Assembly: GCA_026392515.1 (NCBI GenBank)
Contig: JAPLBY010000021.1
Coordinates: forward strand, 1 to 64,000
Length of the DNA: 64,000 nt
DNA from: Actinomycetota bacterium
Lineage (GTDB): Bacteria; Actinomycetota; Actinomycetes; S36-B12; UBA5976
Direction: 5' to 3'
Under the pieces are notes generated by a model. The model saw nothing but the letters and a program-made list of their open reading frames with translations. It had not been told where the DNA came from and searched no databases. The position numbers and the translations under genes were made by a program. Positions within the stretch are counted from its first letter, which is position 1; each line of letters begins with the position of its first letter. Below, one piece after another: positions 42,571-51,482 of the stretch.

Positions 42571-43605
42571 ATGAGAACTGCGACAGCACGACGTATGCCT
42601 AGATGGGTGTGGGCAATAAGTGCTGTCGCAGTTCTCGTGACAATAACGCTTGGGGTTTGCGTTGGCGCCGTGTACATCACGCCCACAAATGTTTGGGCTG
42701 CCTTACTCGGTCAATTTGCAACTGGCATACCCAGCATTAGCGAGGCCCAGGAAACGATAATCTGGCAGTTGCGCCTACCGCGAGTCCTGCTAGCTTTTGT
42801 GGTCGGATCAATGCTTGCCAGTGCTGGATGCGCGTATCAAGGAACTTTCCGAAATCCACTAGCTGATCCTTATCTCTTGGGAGTATCTGCCGGCGCTGGA
42901 CTTGGCGCCACCTTGATAATCGTCAACTCAAGCGTCACCAAAAATTTTTACCTACCCGTTGCAGCTTTCGTAGGAGCTATGGCTGCAGTTTCCCTAACTT
43001 ATTTTCTGGGTCGCTCTGCCATAAGCGGCAGATCCTCAACTGCGCTCATACTTGCTGGTGTGGCAGTTGCCAGTGTATTGACAGCCTTGCAAACTTTAAT
43101 TCAACAACAAAATACCGACGTTTTGCGTGAAGTTTATTCCTGGATTCTGGGCCGCTTATCAACATCTGGCTGGAGTGAATTGCTGGTGATTGCGCCCTAC
43201 ATTTTGATCTGTAGTTATGTTCTTTTGCGCTATCGACGGGTCCTAGATGTTTTTTCAGTCGGAGATGAAGAGGCTCAGACTATGGGACTGCCAGTTTCAA
43301 AAGCTCGGGGTGCCATTATTGTTGCAGCTTCCCTTGGAACTGCCGCAGCCGTATCAGTCAGTGGCTTAATTGGTTTCGTCGGAATTATTGTCCCACATAT
43401 TTTACGTCTCATATCGGGCAATTCGTATCGCACCTTGCTACCACTCTCTATGATTTATGGTGGAGTTTTTCTCGTCCTAGCTGACATCTTGGCCCGAACC
43501 GTGCTCGCCCCACAAGAAATCTCCATTGGAGTAATCACCGCGCTTCTTGGGGCGCCATTCTTTCTATTTGTTTTGGGGTCCAGCAAGAGTGGATCGATCT
43601 CATGA
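42571..43605 (+). CDS. btuC: Cobalamin ABC transporter permease
   Basis: A 344-residue FecCD-family permease with about ten helices. Conserved stretches are RLPRVLLAFVVGSMLASAGCAYQG, FRNPLADPYLLGVSAGAGLG and GFVGIIVPHILRLISG. It follows btuF by 22 bp and overlaps btuD by 4 bp. It imports corrinoids together with BtuF and BtuD. Confidence 0.93.
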   Translation: MRTATARRMPRWVWAISAVAVLVTITLGVCVGAVYITPTNVWAALLGQFATGIPSISEAQETIIWQLRLPRVLLAFVVGSMLASAGCAYQGTFRNPLADPYLLGVSAGAGLGATLIIVNSSVTKNFYLPVAAFVGAMAAVSLTYFLGRSAISGRSSTALILAGVAVASVLTALQTLIQQQNTDVLREVYSWILGRLSTSGWSELLVIAPYILICSYVLLRYRRVLDVFSVGDEEAQTMGLPVSKARGAIIVAASLGTAAAVSVSGLIGFVGIIVPHILRLISGNSYRTLLPLSMIYGGVFLVLADILARTVLAPQEISIGVITALLGAPFFLFVLGSSKSGSIS

Positions 43606-44378
43606 CGAAACTCACGGTTAACAAATTACGAGTTGACCTAGGGCGAAAAGTGATCATAAGTGATGTTTCGATCACGGTTGCTCTTGGTGATTGGATTTGT
43701 GTAATAGGCCCGAACGGAGCCGGTAAATCTTCGCTACTGAAAGCAATCGCTGGGATTTTGCCTTCCGGTGGAGACATGTTCATAGATGATGTCAATCTGC
43801 GGGGATTATCTCATCGGGATCGTGCCTGTTGGATTGCTTACGTAGCGCAAGACCCAATTATGCCCCCAGGGATGACGGTATTTAACTACGTTTTGCTAGG
43901 ACGAACTGCGCATTTAAAAATGTTGGCAAGTGAATCGCATGTGGATTTTGAAGTGGCTCACTTTGTGATTACTGAATTAGGTCTAGAAGCATTCTTAGAT
44001 CGAGATGTTATGACATTGTCTGGTGGTGAACGCCAGCGAGTGGCAATAGCTCGGGCACTGACCCAAGCGAGCCCAATCATTTTGCTAGATGAACCTACCA
44101 CCGCTCTTGACGTCGGGTACCAGCAGGAAGTTCTCGAATTGATTGATCGCCTTTGTAAAGAAAAAAAGATTGCAGTAATAAGTACTATGCACGATTTAAC
44201 AGTTGCTGGACTTTATCCAAAAGAATTACTGCTACTGCATCATGGGAAAATTTATGATGCAGGTAAACCTGACCAAGTCTTGACTCGCGAAAACATAGCT
44301 GAAGTGTATGGTGCAAACATTGAAATCATTTCTACAAATGGAATGCTGGCTGTCATTCCAGTTCGGTTACAGACATGA
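43602..44378 (+). CDS. btuD: Cobalamin ABC transporter ATP-binding protein
   Basis: A 258-residue ABC ATPase: Walker A GPNGAGKSSLLK, signature TLSGGERQRVAIARAL, Walker B IILLDEPTTALD and switch histidine in STMHDL. It energises the BtuC permease. Both ends overlap neighbours by 4 bp (btuC and cobU), giving tight translational coupling. Confidence 0.93.
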   Translation: MTKLTVNKLRVDLGRKVIISDVSITVALGDWICVIGPNGAGKSSLLKAIAGILPSGGDMFIDDVNLRGLSHRDRACWIAYVAQDPIMPPGMTVFNYVLLGRTAHLKMLASESHVDFEVAHFVITELGLEAFLDRDVMTLSGGERQRVAIARALTQASPIILLDEPTTALDVGYQQEVLELIDRLCKEKKIAVISTMHDLTVAGLYPKELLLLHHGKIYDAGKPDQVLTRENIAEVYGANIEIISTNGMLAVIPVRLQT

Positions 44379-44932
44379 ACCAAAATGTGACATTAGTTAT
44401 TGGAGGTGCACGAAGTGGAAAGTCACATTTTGCTGAATCTCTTCCTCCGCAAAACCAAATAGTCACATACATCGCAACTGCACCTAAATTTGAAATTGAT
44501 CCAGAGTGGCAAATTCGTGTGGCTACCCATAAAGATAGGCGCCCAAAACATTGGACGACAATTGAGACCATTAATCTCGATCAAATATTAACAGAATCGA
44601 AGTCAGGGGACTTTTTAATTATTGATTGCCTCACTTTATGGTGCAGCGCGACAATCGATGAACAAAATGGCTGGGCAAGAATTGAAGATAATGATGAGTT
44701 AATGGAAGTTGAAACTGAATTAGCCGCAAGGTTTCAAAATTTAACAATGAGTTTAGCGGCCACTTTGAGTCAAGTTGTTATTGTGACAAATGAAGTTGGA
44801 TACGGAATCACGCCAGATTCGACAACAGTCAGATTCTTTCGTGATCAACTCGGCAAACTCAATATCGCAGTTGCTAAAATTGCCAGCGAAGTCTTTCAAG
44901 TAACTGCTGGGATTCCAATCAAACTAAAGTGA
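44375..44932 (+). CDS. cobU: Adenosylcobinamide kinase/adenosylcobinamide-phosphate guanylyltransferase
   Basis: A 185-residue CobU/CobP with P-loop VIGGARSGKSHFAE, the DCLTLWCS strand and NEVGYGITP. It phosphorylates imported adenosylcobinamide and then attaches GMP, the activating step before CobS. Last gene of the riboswitch-controlled operon, so salvage is tied to uptake. It overlaps the convergent cobC by 14 bp. Confidence 0.92.
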   Translation: MNQNVTLVIGGARSGKSHFAESLPPQNQIVTYIATAPKFEIDPEWQIRVATHKDRRPKHWTTIETINLDQILTESKSGDFLIIDCLTLWCSATIDEQNGWARIEDNDELMEVETELAARFQNLTMSLAATLSQVVIVTNEVGYGITPDSTTVRFFRDQLGKLNIAVAKIASEVFQVTAGIPIKLK

Positions 44933-45437
44933 TTTTCGATCCTGACCCAAACGGGACAGGCAATGACAAACTTTGATTGAGCGTTAGTCCAAGAAACTGT
45001 CGGTGAATACTGCGAATAACGCCCGCGTGTGTTACCGCAACATGATTCATCGTTCGATCCAGATCCGTGTACCAATCAAAAATTCGGGAATCAAATTGCA
45101 TTAGTGACTCTCCTTGATGCAAGTTAGAAAATCCAGAAGCAATCCAGTCGTCAATAAGTGCTGCTCCAATGGCATCCCACTCTTGCATTTCCCAAACTCC
45201 AAAATCTAGTTCAGTGAGCCTTTCGTCAACGACGAGTTCCAAGCCAAGGGTAAATTGCAAATTCTTTGCCAAATTTAGGCACCTGCTTAATGGGCTTGTC
45301 CAAATGGTGCTTGCAACTGGGGGTTCTTCAGGCAAACGCAAATCTGCTATGTCGAACGAGGCTGGCACATCGGTCGCGCCATAGCAAATTCCTGCAACAT
45401 GGAATGGCTTCAAATGTCTTATTAATACAAGGTCCAT
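44919..45437 (-). CDS. cobC: Histidine phosphatase, probable alpha-ribazole phosphatase
   Basis: About 172 residues of the phosphoglycerate-mutase superfamily: LVLIRHLKP (catalytic His), CYGATD, TSPLSRCL, ELDFGVWEMQEWDAI and VTHAGVIRSI. Position after cobS makes CobC, which removes the 5' phosphate of alpha-ribazole phosphate or cobalamin phosphate, the best call. ATG 45437 (ATG 45443 is a second option) overlaps cobS by 16 bp; the longer open frame inside cobS is not used. Confidence 0.83.
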   Translation of the reverse strand: MDLVLIRHLKPFHVAGICYGATDVPASFDIADLRLPEEPPVASTIWTSPLSRCLNLAKNLQFTLGLELVVDERLTELDFGVWEMQEWDAIGAALIDDWIASGFSNLHQGESLMQFDSRIFDWYTDLDRTMNHVAVTHAGVIRSIHRQFLGLTLNQSLSLPVPFGSGSKITLV

Positions 45438-46153
45438 GCACATACCGAAATATAAAATATAACTTCTGTTATTTGCTGGGTGGCGCCTAGTAAGTCTCCG
45501 GTGTAGCCACCAATTCTGATTTTCATGCGATATGCCAAGTACTGACGAGCAACAAAAGTGGTAGCAATTGCAATAAGGCAGGCCTGCCATGGCAGCAGTA
45601 GCAAGGAAAGGGCAGCCGTCGCTAACGCAAATAAGAATTGCTTAGTGGTCATACCATCGGAAATTGGCTTACTTTTTCCCTCAAATCGAACATAATCGTG
45701 GGTGTACGTGATCGAGATAGCTATGAACCTGCTAACAGTATGGCCCGCAATCATGGCACCAACTAAGTGATCCACGGGAATGGCGGATAGCGTCTGTGCC
45801 TTGAGTGCTAGCGTCACCACTAGCGCGATTGCACCATAGGAGCCCACTCGAGAGTCTTGCATAATTCGCAAGACATCCTCCTTAGTCCAGCCACCTCCTA
45901 ATCCATCAGCAGAATCAGCAAGTCCGTCTTCATGGAAACCACCCGTAACAAGTATTGTTGCAATGATCGAAAGCCAAATAGTTAGCTGTATCGGTAACAA
46001 TTGATTTAGTATCACGAAAACTAGTGCTGATATGCCACCTACTATCACTCCGACGGCAGGGAAATAATGTGCCGTTGAATTAAGTGGAAGTGCCAATGCC
46101 CGATCTGGAACTCTAATGCGGGTAAGGAATCCGAGTGCACCAAGAAATTTCAT
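45422..46153 (-). CDS. cobS: Adenosylcobinamide-GDP ribazoletransferase (cobalamin synthase)
   Basis: A roughly 243-residue membrane enzyme joining adenosylcobinamide-GDP to alpha-ribazole. Signatures are MKFLGALGFLTRIRVP at the start, the acidic GFHEDGLADSADGLGGGWT segment and MQDSRVGSYGAIAL. ATG 46153 is used because it begins the family-like N-terminus and follows the cobT stop by 4 bp. The longer frame would lie inside cobT. Confidence 0.92.
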   Translation of the reverse strand: MKFLGALGFLTRIRVPDRALALPLNSTAHYFPAVGVIVGGISALVFVILNQLLPIQLTIWLSIIATILVTGGFHEDGLADSADGLGGGWTKEDVLRIMQDSRVGSYGAIALVVTLALKAQTLSAIPVDHLVGAMIAGHTVSRFIAISITYTHDYVRFEGKSKPISDGMTTKQFLFALATAALSLLLLPWQACLIAIATTFVARQYLAYRMKIRIGGYTGDLLGATQQITEVIFYISVCAWTLY

Positions 46154-46157
46154 ACTG

Positions 46158-47198
46158 CTACTGATCTTCACTTTTAGCAGTAGAGACCGAGGCAGATTCA
46201 AAGGTTGCCATTTCACATAAAATTTCTGACGCAGCTTTAACAATGGGGAATGCTAATGCCGCCCCAGAACCTTCACCTAGGCAAAGATCTAATGAAAGAA
46301 TCTGGGTTCCGTGCAAGTGATCAAGTGCGATTCGATGCCCTGGTTCTCGAGATAAATGGGAGTAAATCAGGTAATCGGCGACATTTGGCTCTATCGCAAC
46401 AGCAATTAGCGCGGCAGAGGTCGTGATGTAACCATCCACGAGTATGGCGCATCCACTTTGCGCAGCTGCAAAAATAATTCCAACTAGTGCCGCAATTTCA
46501 AGTCCCCCAAATTTGCGCAGCACAGTCAAAGGCTCATGCTCTCGACCATGAAATTCGATCGCGGCCTCAAGTATTTGCTGTTTTTCTATAAGCGCCTGAT
46601 CCCCTAATCCAGTTCCACGACCTACACATATATCAATTGGGAAACCTGTCATTATCGAAGTAATCACTGCTGCGGCTGAAGTATTTCCAATTCCCATCTC
46701 ACCTAGTAACACAAAATTAGTGCCAGTCTCAATGCAGGCAATTGCTCGTTCATGACCCAACGCAATTGCAGCCTCACACTGAATTGACGTCATAGCATCC
46801 TTCGACGAAAAGTCCTGTGTTGAGTTAGCTATCGGAAGATTTAAATTTACGAGATTCTCAATTGTCGATACGTCAACTCCGGCATTAACAATTTCGACTT
46901 GCAGCCCAAATGATTTAGCCAGGACATTAATAGCTGCACCACCATTTTTGAAATTAAGTAGCATCTGAGCAGTGACTTCAGCTGGGTAAGCAGAAACACC
47001 CCTCTGAGTGATCCCATGATTACCTGCACAAATAAATACAACTGGTTTTGAAATACGCGGTGTCTTTGTTTGATAAATAACACCTAGCTGCAGAGCAAGT
47101 GTTTCGACTATCCCTAAACTAGCCAGTGGTTTGGTCTTTTGATCAATTTCTGCCTGAATTATTCTTGCAATTGACTTATTTGTTTCAGCAATCCGCAT
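46158..47198 (-). CDS. cobT: Nicotinate-nucleotide-dimethylbenzimidazole phosphoribosyltransferase
   Basis: A 346-residue CobT that makes alpha-ribazole phosphate from dimethylbenzimidazole. It has VFICAGNHGITQRGVSAYP, the GEMGIGNTSAAA loop and the C-terminal catalytic-glutamate region CLGEGSGAALAFP. GGAG stands before the ATG. It lies 37 bp behind gcvT on the same strand and starts the cobT-cobS-cobC set. Confidence 0.93.
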   Translation of the reverse strand: MRIAETNKSIARIIQAEIDQKTKPLASLGIVETLALQLGVIYQTKTPRISKPVVFICAGNHGITQRGVSAYPAEVTAQMLLNFKNGGAAINVLAKSFGLQVEIVNAGVDVSTIENLVNLNLPIANSTQDFSSKDAMTSIQCEAAIALGHERAIACIETGTNFVLLGEMGIGNTSAAAVITSIMTGFPIDICVGRGTGLGDQALIEKQQILEAAIEFHGREHEPLTVLRKFGGLEIAALVGIIFAAAQSGCAILVDGYITTSAALIAVAIEPNVADYLIYSHLSREPGHRIALDHLHGTQILSLDLCLGEGSGAALAFPIVKAASEILCEMATFESASVSTAKSEDQ

Positions 47199-47235
47199 AT
47201 CTACTCCGATAAAAAATTCGACAAATGTTTGGCAA

Positions 47236-48321
47236 TTATTTGGGACTGGTTGTCACAAAGGGTGGCTTGGTTACCACTACTTCTAAATCTCTGCCACGAA
47301 CATCAACTAATAAAATGTCGCCCAAGGCTACATCTGGGGACAATAGCGCCAAGGCAATTCCTTTTTGCAAAGTCGGGGAAAATGTTCCACTGGTAGTTTC
47401 CCCAACCACATCACCTGAAATTGTTTTTACTTGCATGTGACTGCGCGGGATTCCACGACCAGTTGCCAGAAGTCCCCAGGCCACTCGCTTTGCGCCTGCT
47501 GCTTTTTCCGCAGTCAAAGCTGCCTTACCGGAAAATTCAGGCTTATTCCAGCCCACGGCCCAGCCAGTTTTCGCTTGAACTGGACTAATTTCCGGATTGA
47601 TATCTTGCCCGTGCAATACGTAACCCATTTCGGTGCGCAAAGTGTCACGGGCACCTAACCCACAAGGCAAGATTCCTAAATCCGTGCCAGCCTTCAACAG
47701 CGCAGCCCAAATTGCAACCAGACCTGCATTCTCAATGACCAGCTCGTAACCTGGCTCACCGGTGTAACCTGTGCGGCAAATACTTACTTCAAAGTCATTC
47801 CATTTAGCATCTACAAACGCCATGTAGTCACGATCGGTTGGTAAGCCAAGTGCACTTAACACCTTGCTGGCATTAGGTCCTTGCACTGCAATGATTCCCT
47901 GACTCAAGTGATTGTTCTCAATCACAATTCCAGCAGGCGCAAGGTTTTCAAGGTGCGCTACTACTGTGCTGGCATTTCCGGCGTTAGGAATAAATCGCAC
48001 TTCCTCGTCACTAACCAAATACACAATCAAGTCATCGATTACTCCGCCAGACTCGTTGCAAAGCATGGAATACTGGGCTTGTCCTGGTTTGATGCGATCT
48101 AGCTCATTCGTGAAAACCCTATTTGCAAATGCGTAGGCGCCCGTTCCCAAGATACGCACCTTACCCATGTGCGAGACATCGAATATCCCAACCGCAGTTC
48201 TAACTGCCGTATGTTCGGCTACCGTGCCTGCGGTGTATTCGATTGGCATATCCCAGCCGCCGAATGGACCCATCTTGGCGCCGAGGGACAAATGCGTTTC
48301 ATGTAAGGGAACTAAGGACAT
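47236..48321 (-). CDS. gcvT: Aminomethyltransferase (glycine cleavage system T protein)
   Basis: A GcvT of about 361 residues, transferring the methylene group of glycine to tetrahydrofolate. LHETHLSLGAKMGPFGGWDMP and GIFDVSHMGK at the N-terminus, the GYTGEPGYELVI motif and the GLGARDTLRTEMGY segment are typical. ATG 48321 is favoured over an upstream start by the TACGGT hexamer 6 nt before it. No gcvH or gcvP is in the window. Confidence 0.94.
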   Translation of the reverse strand: MSLVPLHETHLSLGAKMGPFGGWDMPIEYTAGTVAEHTAVRTAVGIFDVSHMGKVRILGTGAYAFANRVFTNELDRIKPGQAQYSMLCNESGGVIDDLIVYLVSDEEVRFIPNAGNASTVVAHLENLAPAGIVIENNHLSQGIIAVQGPNASKVLSALGLPTDRDYMAFVDAKWNDFEVSICRTGYTGEPGYELVIENAGLVAIWAALLKAGTDLGILPCGLGARDTLRTEMGYVLHGQDINPEISPVQAKTGWAVGWNKPEFSGKAALTAEKAAGAKRVAWGLLATGRGIPRSHMQVKTISGDVVGETTSGTFSPTLQKGIALALLSPDVALGDILLVDVRGRDLEVVVTKPPFVTTSPK

Positions 48322-48351
48322 AACCAAACCGTACTAGTACCGTTTGATGTG
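48321..48351. promoter_or_regulatory. Divergent -10 elements between gcvT and pepA
   Basis: Minus strand: TACGGT (48333-48328), 6 nt, ATG 48321 of gcvT. Plus strand: TACCGT (48338-48343), 7 nt, GTG 48351. The two hexamers are 4 bp apart. The plus-strand start would place the tandem hairpins at the beginning of the pepA transcript. Confidence 0.4.
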
Positions 48352-48452
48352 TGCCACCCCGACCAAGTCGACACGACTTGGTTTGTACCACCCCGACCAA
48401 GTCGACACGACTTGGTTTGTACCACCCCGACCAATCACTACTGCCTAGTTAA
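48351..48452 (+). CDS. Possible 33-codon leader peptide before pepA
   Basis: A GTG 7 nt after a TACCGT hexamer opens a 33-codon frame through the tandem repeats, ending in TAA 14 bp before the pepA ATG. The product would be short and basic (VPPRPSRHDL at its start). This could be a leaderless regulatory ORF or chance; the repeats force part of its composition. Confidence 0.2.
   Translation: MPPRPSRHDLVCTTPTKSTRLGLYHPDQSLLPS
48354..48434. repeat. Tandem 34 bp repeats, each holding a perfect hairpin
   Basis: Two identical 34 bp units (48354-48387, 48388-48421) plus a 13 bp partial third (48422-48434). Each full unit contains ACCAAGTCG, ACA, CGACTTGGT, a 9 bp perfect inverted repeat (48362-48382 and 48396-48416). 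They lie between gcvT and pepA, upstream of the pepA ribosome-binding site. Confidence 0.9.
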
Positions 48453-48465
48453 TCCGGAGATCTCA

Positions 48466-49986
48466 ATGACCATCACAGTCACGCCAATTGTTCCATTGCT
48501 TAGTTACAAAACTGGCAACCCATTGACTTCCTACGTCAATGCAGTTGTGGTTGGTTTATCAAGCGATGGTCAACTTTCGGTCGTATCGGATTCAATTTCG
48601 AAATCTGAAGCTACCAAAATTGTTGCTGCCTTCAAAGAGGTTGGTGCCACTGGTGCTTTGGATGAAGTAATCCGAATTCCTGCTGGCTCATTTGCTGATG
48701 CTGAAGTAATAGTTGGTGTGGGGCTTGGAAGCGCAAAGGCTGGAATCTCGCAGGAACGTTTGCGCCGAGCCGCCGGTAGCGCAGTGCGAAGTCTTGGTGG
48801 ATTTAAGAAAGTAGCAATTGCAATAACCGCAGATGGGCCGCTTGAAGCTGGCGCACTTCTGGAAGGTGCTGCATTTGGTTCTTATTCATTTACAGAACAT
48901 AGATCTGCAACATTGAAGAAAGCAAAGGCACCAGTTGCCTCAATCGCATTGTTTACCGCAAAGACTCGAACTGTTGAATATCGCGATGCGCTACACCGTG
49001 CTCAAGTGCTGTCAGAAGGAATTAATTTTGCTCGTAACTTGATTAATGCCTCACCACTGCACATGGCACCTGCCGATCTTGCTCGGGAAGCAAAGACGTT
49101 CTTGTCAGGCACCAAAGTAAAAGTTTATATTCTTGATGAGAAAGCACTTGCGGCTGGTGGGTATGGCGGAATTTTGGGCGTAGGTCAAGGGTCTACTCGC
49201 CCACCACGTTTGATTCGGATGGAGTACCGTCCAAAAGGCGCCACCAAGCACGTGGCATTGGTTGGAAAAGGCATCACATTTGATACTGGCGGTATTTCAC
49301 TTAAGCCACCAGCAAATATGCATCACATGAAAGATGACATGTCAGGCGCAGCTGCCGTAATTTCAACGATTCGCGCAATTGCAGATTTAGAACTCAATGT
49401 CTCGGTTACGGCTTACGCAGCTTGTGCGGAAAATATGCCAGGTGGTGGCGCACAGCGACCAGGCGATGTAGTTACAACTTACGGTGGTCGCACCATTGAA
49501 GTTCTTAATACTGACGCCGAAGGTCGCCTCGTGATGTCTGATGCGCTAGTTCGCGCCGCTGAAGACAAGCCAGACGTAGTTATTGACATCGCGACTTTGA
49601 CCGGCGCTGCCGTAGTAGCCCTTGGACATCGCACTGCTGGAGTCATGGGTGATGCACAGGTTCGCGATGCCATAAAGGCAAGTGCCGATCGAGCTGGAGA
49701 AGAATTTTGGCCTATGCCACTTCCCGAAGAACTCCGCTCCGAACTCGATTCTTTAGTTGCTGACATTGCCAATGTTGGATCCCGTGAAGGTGGAATGCTC
49801 TCCGCAGGCTGGTTCTTGAAGGATTTTGTTGCCGAAGGACTGCCGTGGGCTCACCTTGATGTAGCCGGGCCAGCATTTAACCCAGGCAAGCCGTGGGGCT
49901 ACACCCATAAAGGCGGGGTTGGCTTTGGAATTAGAACTATGGTGGCCTTTGCCGAAGATGTCATGGACGGAACTGCTGAGATCTAG
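48466..49986 (+). CDS. pepA: Leucyl aminopeptidase (M17)
   Basis: A 506-residue zinc-dependent aminopeptidase. The metal and active-site motifs VGKGITFDTGGISLKP, MKDDMSGAAAV and NTDAEGRLVMSDAL are intact. ATG 48466 has GGAGA upstream. The open frame extends back through the tandem repeats to 48349, but that part is not protein-like. It corresponds to Rv2213 (pepB) in the syntenic M. tuberculosis order. Confidence 0.93.
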   Translation: MTITVTPIVPLLSYKTGNPLTSYVNAVVVGLSSDGQLSVVSDSISKSEATKIVAAFKEVGATGALDEVIRIPAGSFADAEVIVGVGLGSAKAGISQERLRRAAGSAVRSLGGFKKVAIAITADGPLEAGALLEGAAFGSYSFTEHRSATLKKAKAPVASIALFTAKTRTVEYRDALHRAQVLSEGINFARNLINASPLHMAPADLAREAKTFLSGTKVKVYILDEKALAAGGYGGILGVGQGSTRPPRLIRMEYRPKGATKHVALVGKGITFDTGGISLKPPANMHHMKDDMSGAAAVISTIRAIADLELNVSVTAYAACAENMPGGGAQRPGDVVTTYGGRTIEVLNTDAEGRLVMSDALVRAAEDKPDVVIDIATLTGAAVVALGHRTAGVMGDAQVRDAIKASADRAGEEFWPMPLPEELRSELDSLVADIANVGSREGGMLSAGWFLKDFVAEGLPWAHLDVAGPAFNPGKPWGYTHKGGVGFGIRTMVAFAEDVMDGTAEI

Positions 49987-50079
49987 GCCACTCTTTTAGA
50001 CCCGGACTAACTTGTTTTTACTCCGCGTGAAAGACTTAAGGTAGCGTGGCAGCGCACTTAGGTTATTTGCGGAGGATTG

Positions 50080-51441
50080 ATGCACGACATCGTAATCTTG
50101 GGTGGCGGAAGCGGCGGATATGCTTGCGCGTTACGGGCATCACAACTGGGTCTTTCGGTTGTTCTAATCGAACAAGACAAATTGGGCGGCACCTGCTTGC
50201 ACCGTGGTTGCATTCCAACAAAGGCATTGCTTCACGCAGCCGAAGTTGCTGATACCGCTCGCGAAGGTGAGCACATCGGAGTTCACAGCACATTCAACGG
50301 CATTGACATGACAAAGGTCAATGACTACAAAGACGGCGTTATTGGTCGACTTTACAAAGGTCTACAAGGTTTAGTTAAGAGTCGCGACATTACTTATGTC
50401 GAAGGGTCTGGAAAACTAGTTGCACCAAATGCTGTTGAAGTAAATGGTCAGCGCTACGAAGGCAAGAATATTGTTTTAGCAACCGGTTCGTTCGCCCGAT
50501 CAATTCCAGGATTGGAAATTTCTGGTCGAGTAATGACCAGTGATCAAGCCCTGCAAATTGATTATGTTCCACAAAGCGTAATCATTCTTGGTGGCGGAGT
50601 TATCGGAGTTGAATTCGCTTCCGTTTGGAAATCGTTCGGCGTTGATGTGACCATCATCGAAGGTCTACCAACACTTGTACCAGCTGAAGACGCTGCGGTT
50701 TCAAAGGCAATGGAACGTGCATATCGCAAGCGTGGAATTAATTTCAAAACTGGCGTTCGATTCCAGTCTGCTACTCAGGACGACAAGAGCGTGACGATCA
50801 CCTTGGAATCTGGCGAAACCGTTTCTGCTGATTTGTTACTTGTTGCAGTTGGACGCGGACCTCGTACCGAGAATCTTGGCTATGAAGATCATGGTGTTGC
50901 TATGGAACGTGGCTTTGTATTAGCTAACGATCGCTTGGCCACAAATGTTGCCGGCGTTTTTGCAGTTGGCGACATCGTTCCAGGATTACAACTTGCACAT
51001 CGTGGATTCCAGCAAGGAATTTTTGTAGCTGAAGAAATTGCCGGGCTAGCCCCAGCCACAATCGATGAGCTGGGTATTCCTCGCGTTACATACAGTGAGC
51101 CAGAAATCGCCAGCATAGGCCTAACTGAAGCGCAAGCTAAGGATAAGTACGGCGACATTGAGGCTTACGAATACAACTTGGGCGGAAATGGCAAGAGCCA
51201 AATTTTGGGAACAACAGGCTTTATCAAGCTAATTCGCAAGAAGAGTGACGGAATTGTCGTTGGAGTTCACATGATTGGTGCCCGCGTTGGCGAACTAATT
51301 GGTGAAGCGCAATTGGTCTATAACTGGGAAGGAACTGCCGAAGATGTGGCTCCCCTGGTTCATGCGCATCCAACCCAAAACGAAGCAATGGGAGAAGCGT
51401 TCATGGCGTTGGCGGGCAAGCCGCTCCATGCCCACGCTTAA
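50080..51441 (+). CDS. lpdA: Dihydrolipoyl dehydrogenase (E3)
   Basis: A 453-residue flavoprotein disulfide reductase. The redox-active disulfide is in [17 protein letters not shown], the NAD fold in [17 protein letters not shown], and the C-terminal His-Glu pair in [17 protein letters not shown] 50080 with GGAGG 4 nt upstream is preferred to the adjacent TTG. It precedes the E2 gene by 41 bp and recycles dihydrolipoyl groups of the 2-oxoacid dehydrogenase complex. Confidence 0.95.
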   Translation: MHDIVILGGGSGGYACALRASQLGLSVVLIEQDKLGGTCLHRGCIPTKALLHAAEVADTAREGEHIGVHSTFNGIDMTKVNDYKDGVIGRLYKGLQGLVKSRDITYVEGSGKLVAPNAVEVNGQRYEGKNIVLATGSFARSIPGLEISGRVMTSDQALQIDYVPQSVIILGGGVIGVEFASVWKSFGVDVTIIEGLPTLVPAEDAAVSKAMERAYRKRGINFKTGVRFQSATQDDKSVTITLESGETVSADLLLVAVGRGPRTENLGYEDHGVAMERGFVLANDRLATNVAGVFAVGDIVPGLQLAHRGFQQGIFVAEEIAGLAPATIDELGIPRVTYSEPEIASIGLTEAQAKDKYGDIEAYEYNLGGNGKSQILGTTGFIKLIRKKSDGIVVGVHMIGARVGELIGEAQLVYNWEGTAEDVAPLVHAHPTQNEAMGEAFMALAGKPLHAHA

Positions 51442-51482
51442 CCGATAACCTTAAGACAACTAGTAAAAGGAGTAACGGCACA

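Noticed and set aside
45438..45590. N-terminal extension of cobC inside cobS
   Set aside because: The extra residues are cysteine/tryptophan-rich and not family-like; the phosphatase domain begins at the ATG at 45437.
46154..46243. 30-codon N-terminal extension of cobS inside cobT
   Set aside because: Family homology begins at MKFLGALGF, and ATG 46153 follows the cobT stop directly.
48354..48434. Tandem repeats considered as a CRISPR array
   Set aside because: The units are directly adjacent with no spacers, only two full copies exist, and no cas genes are present.
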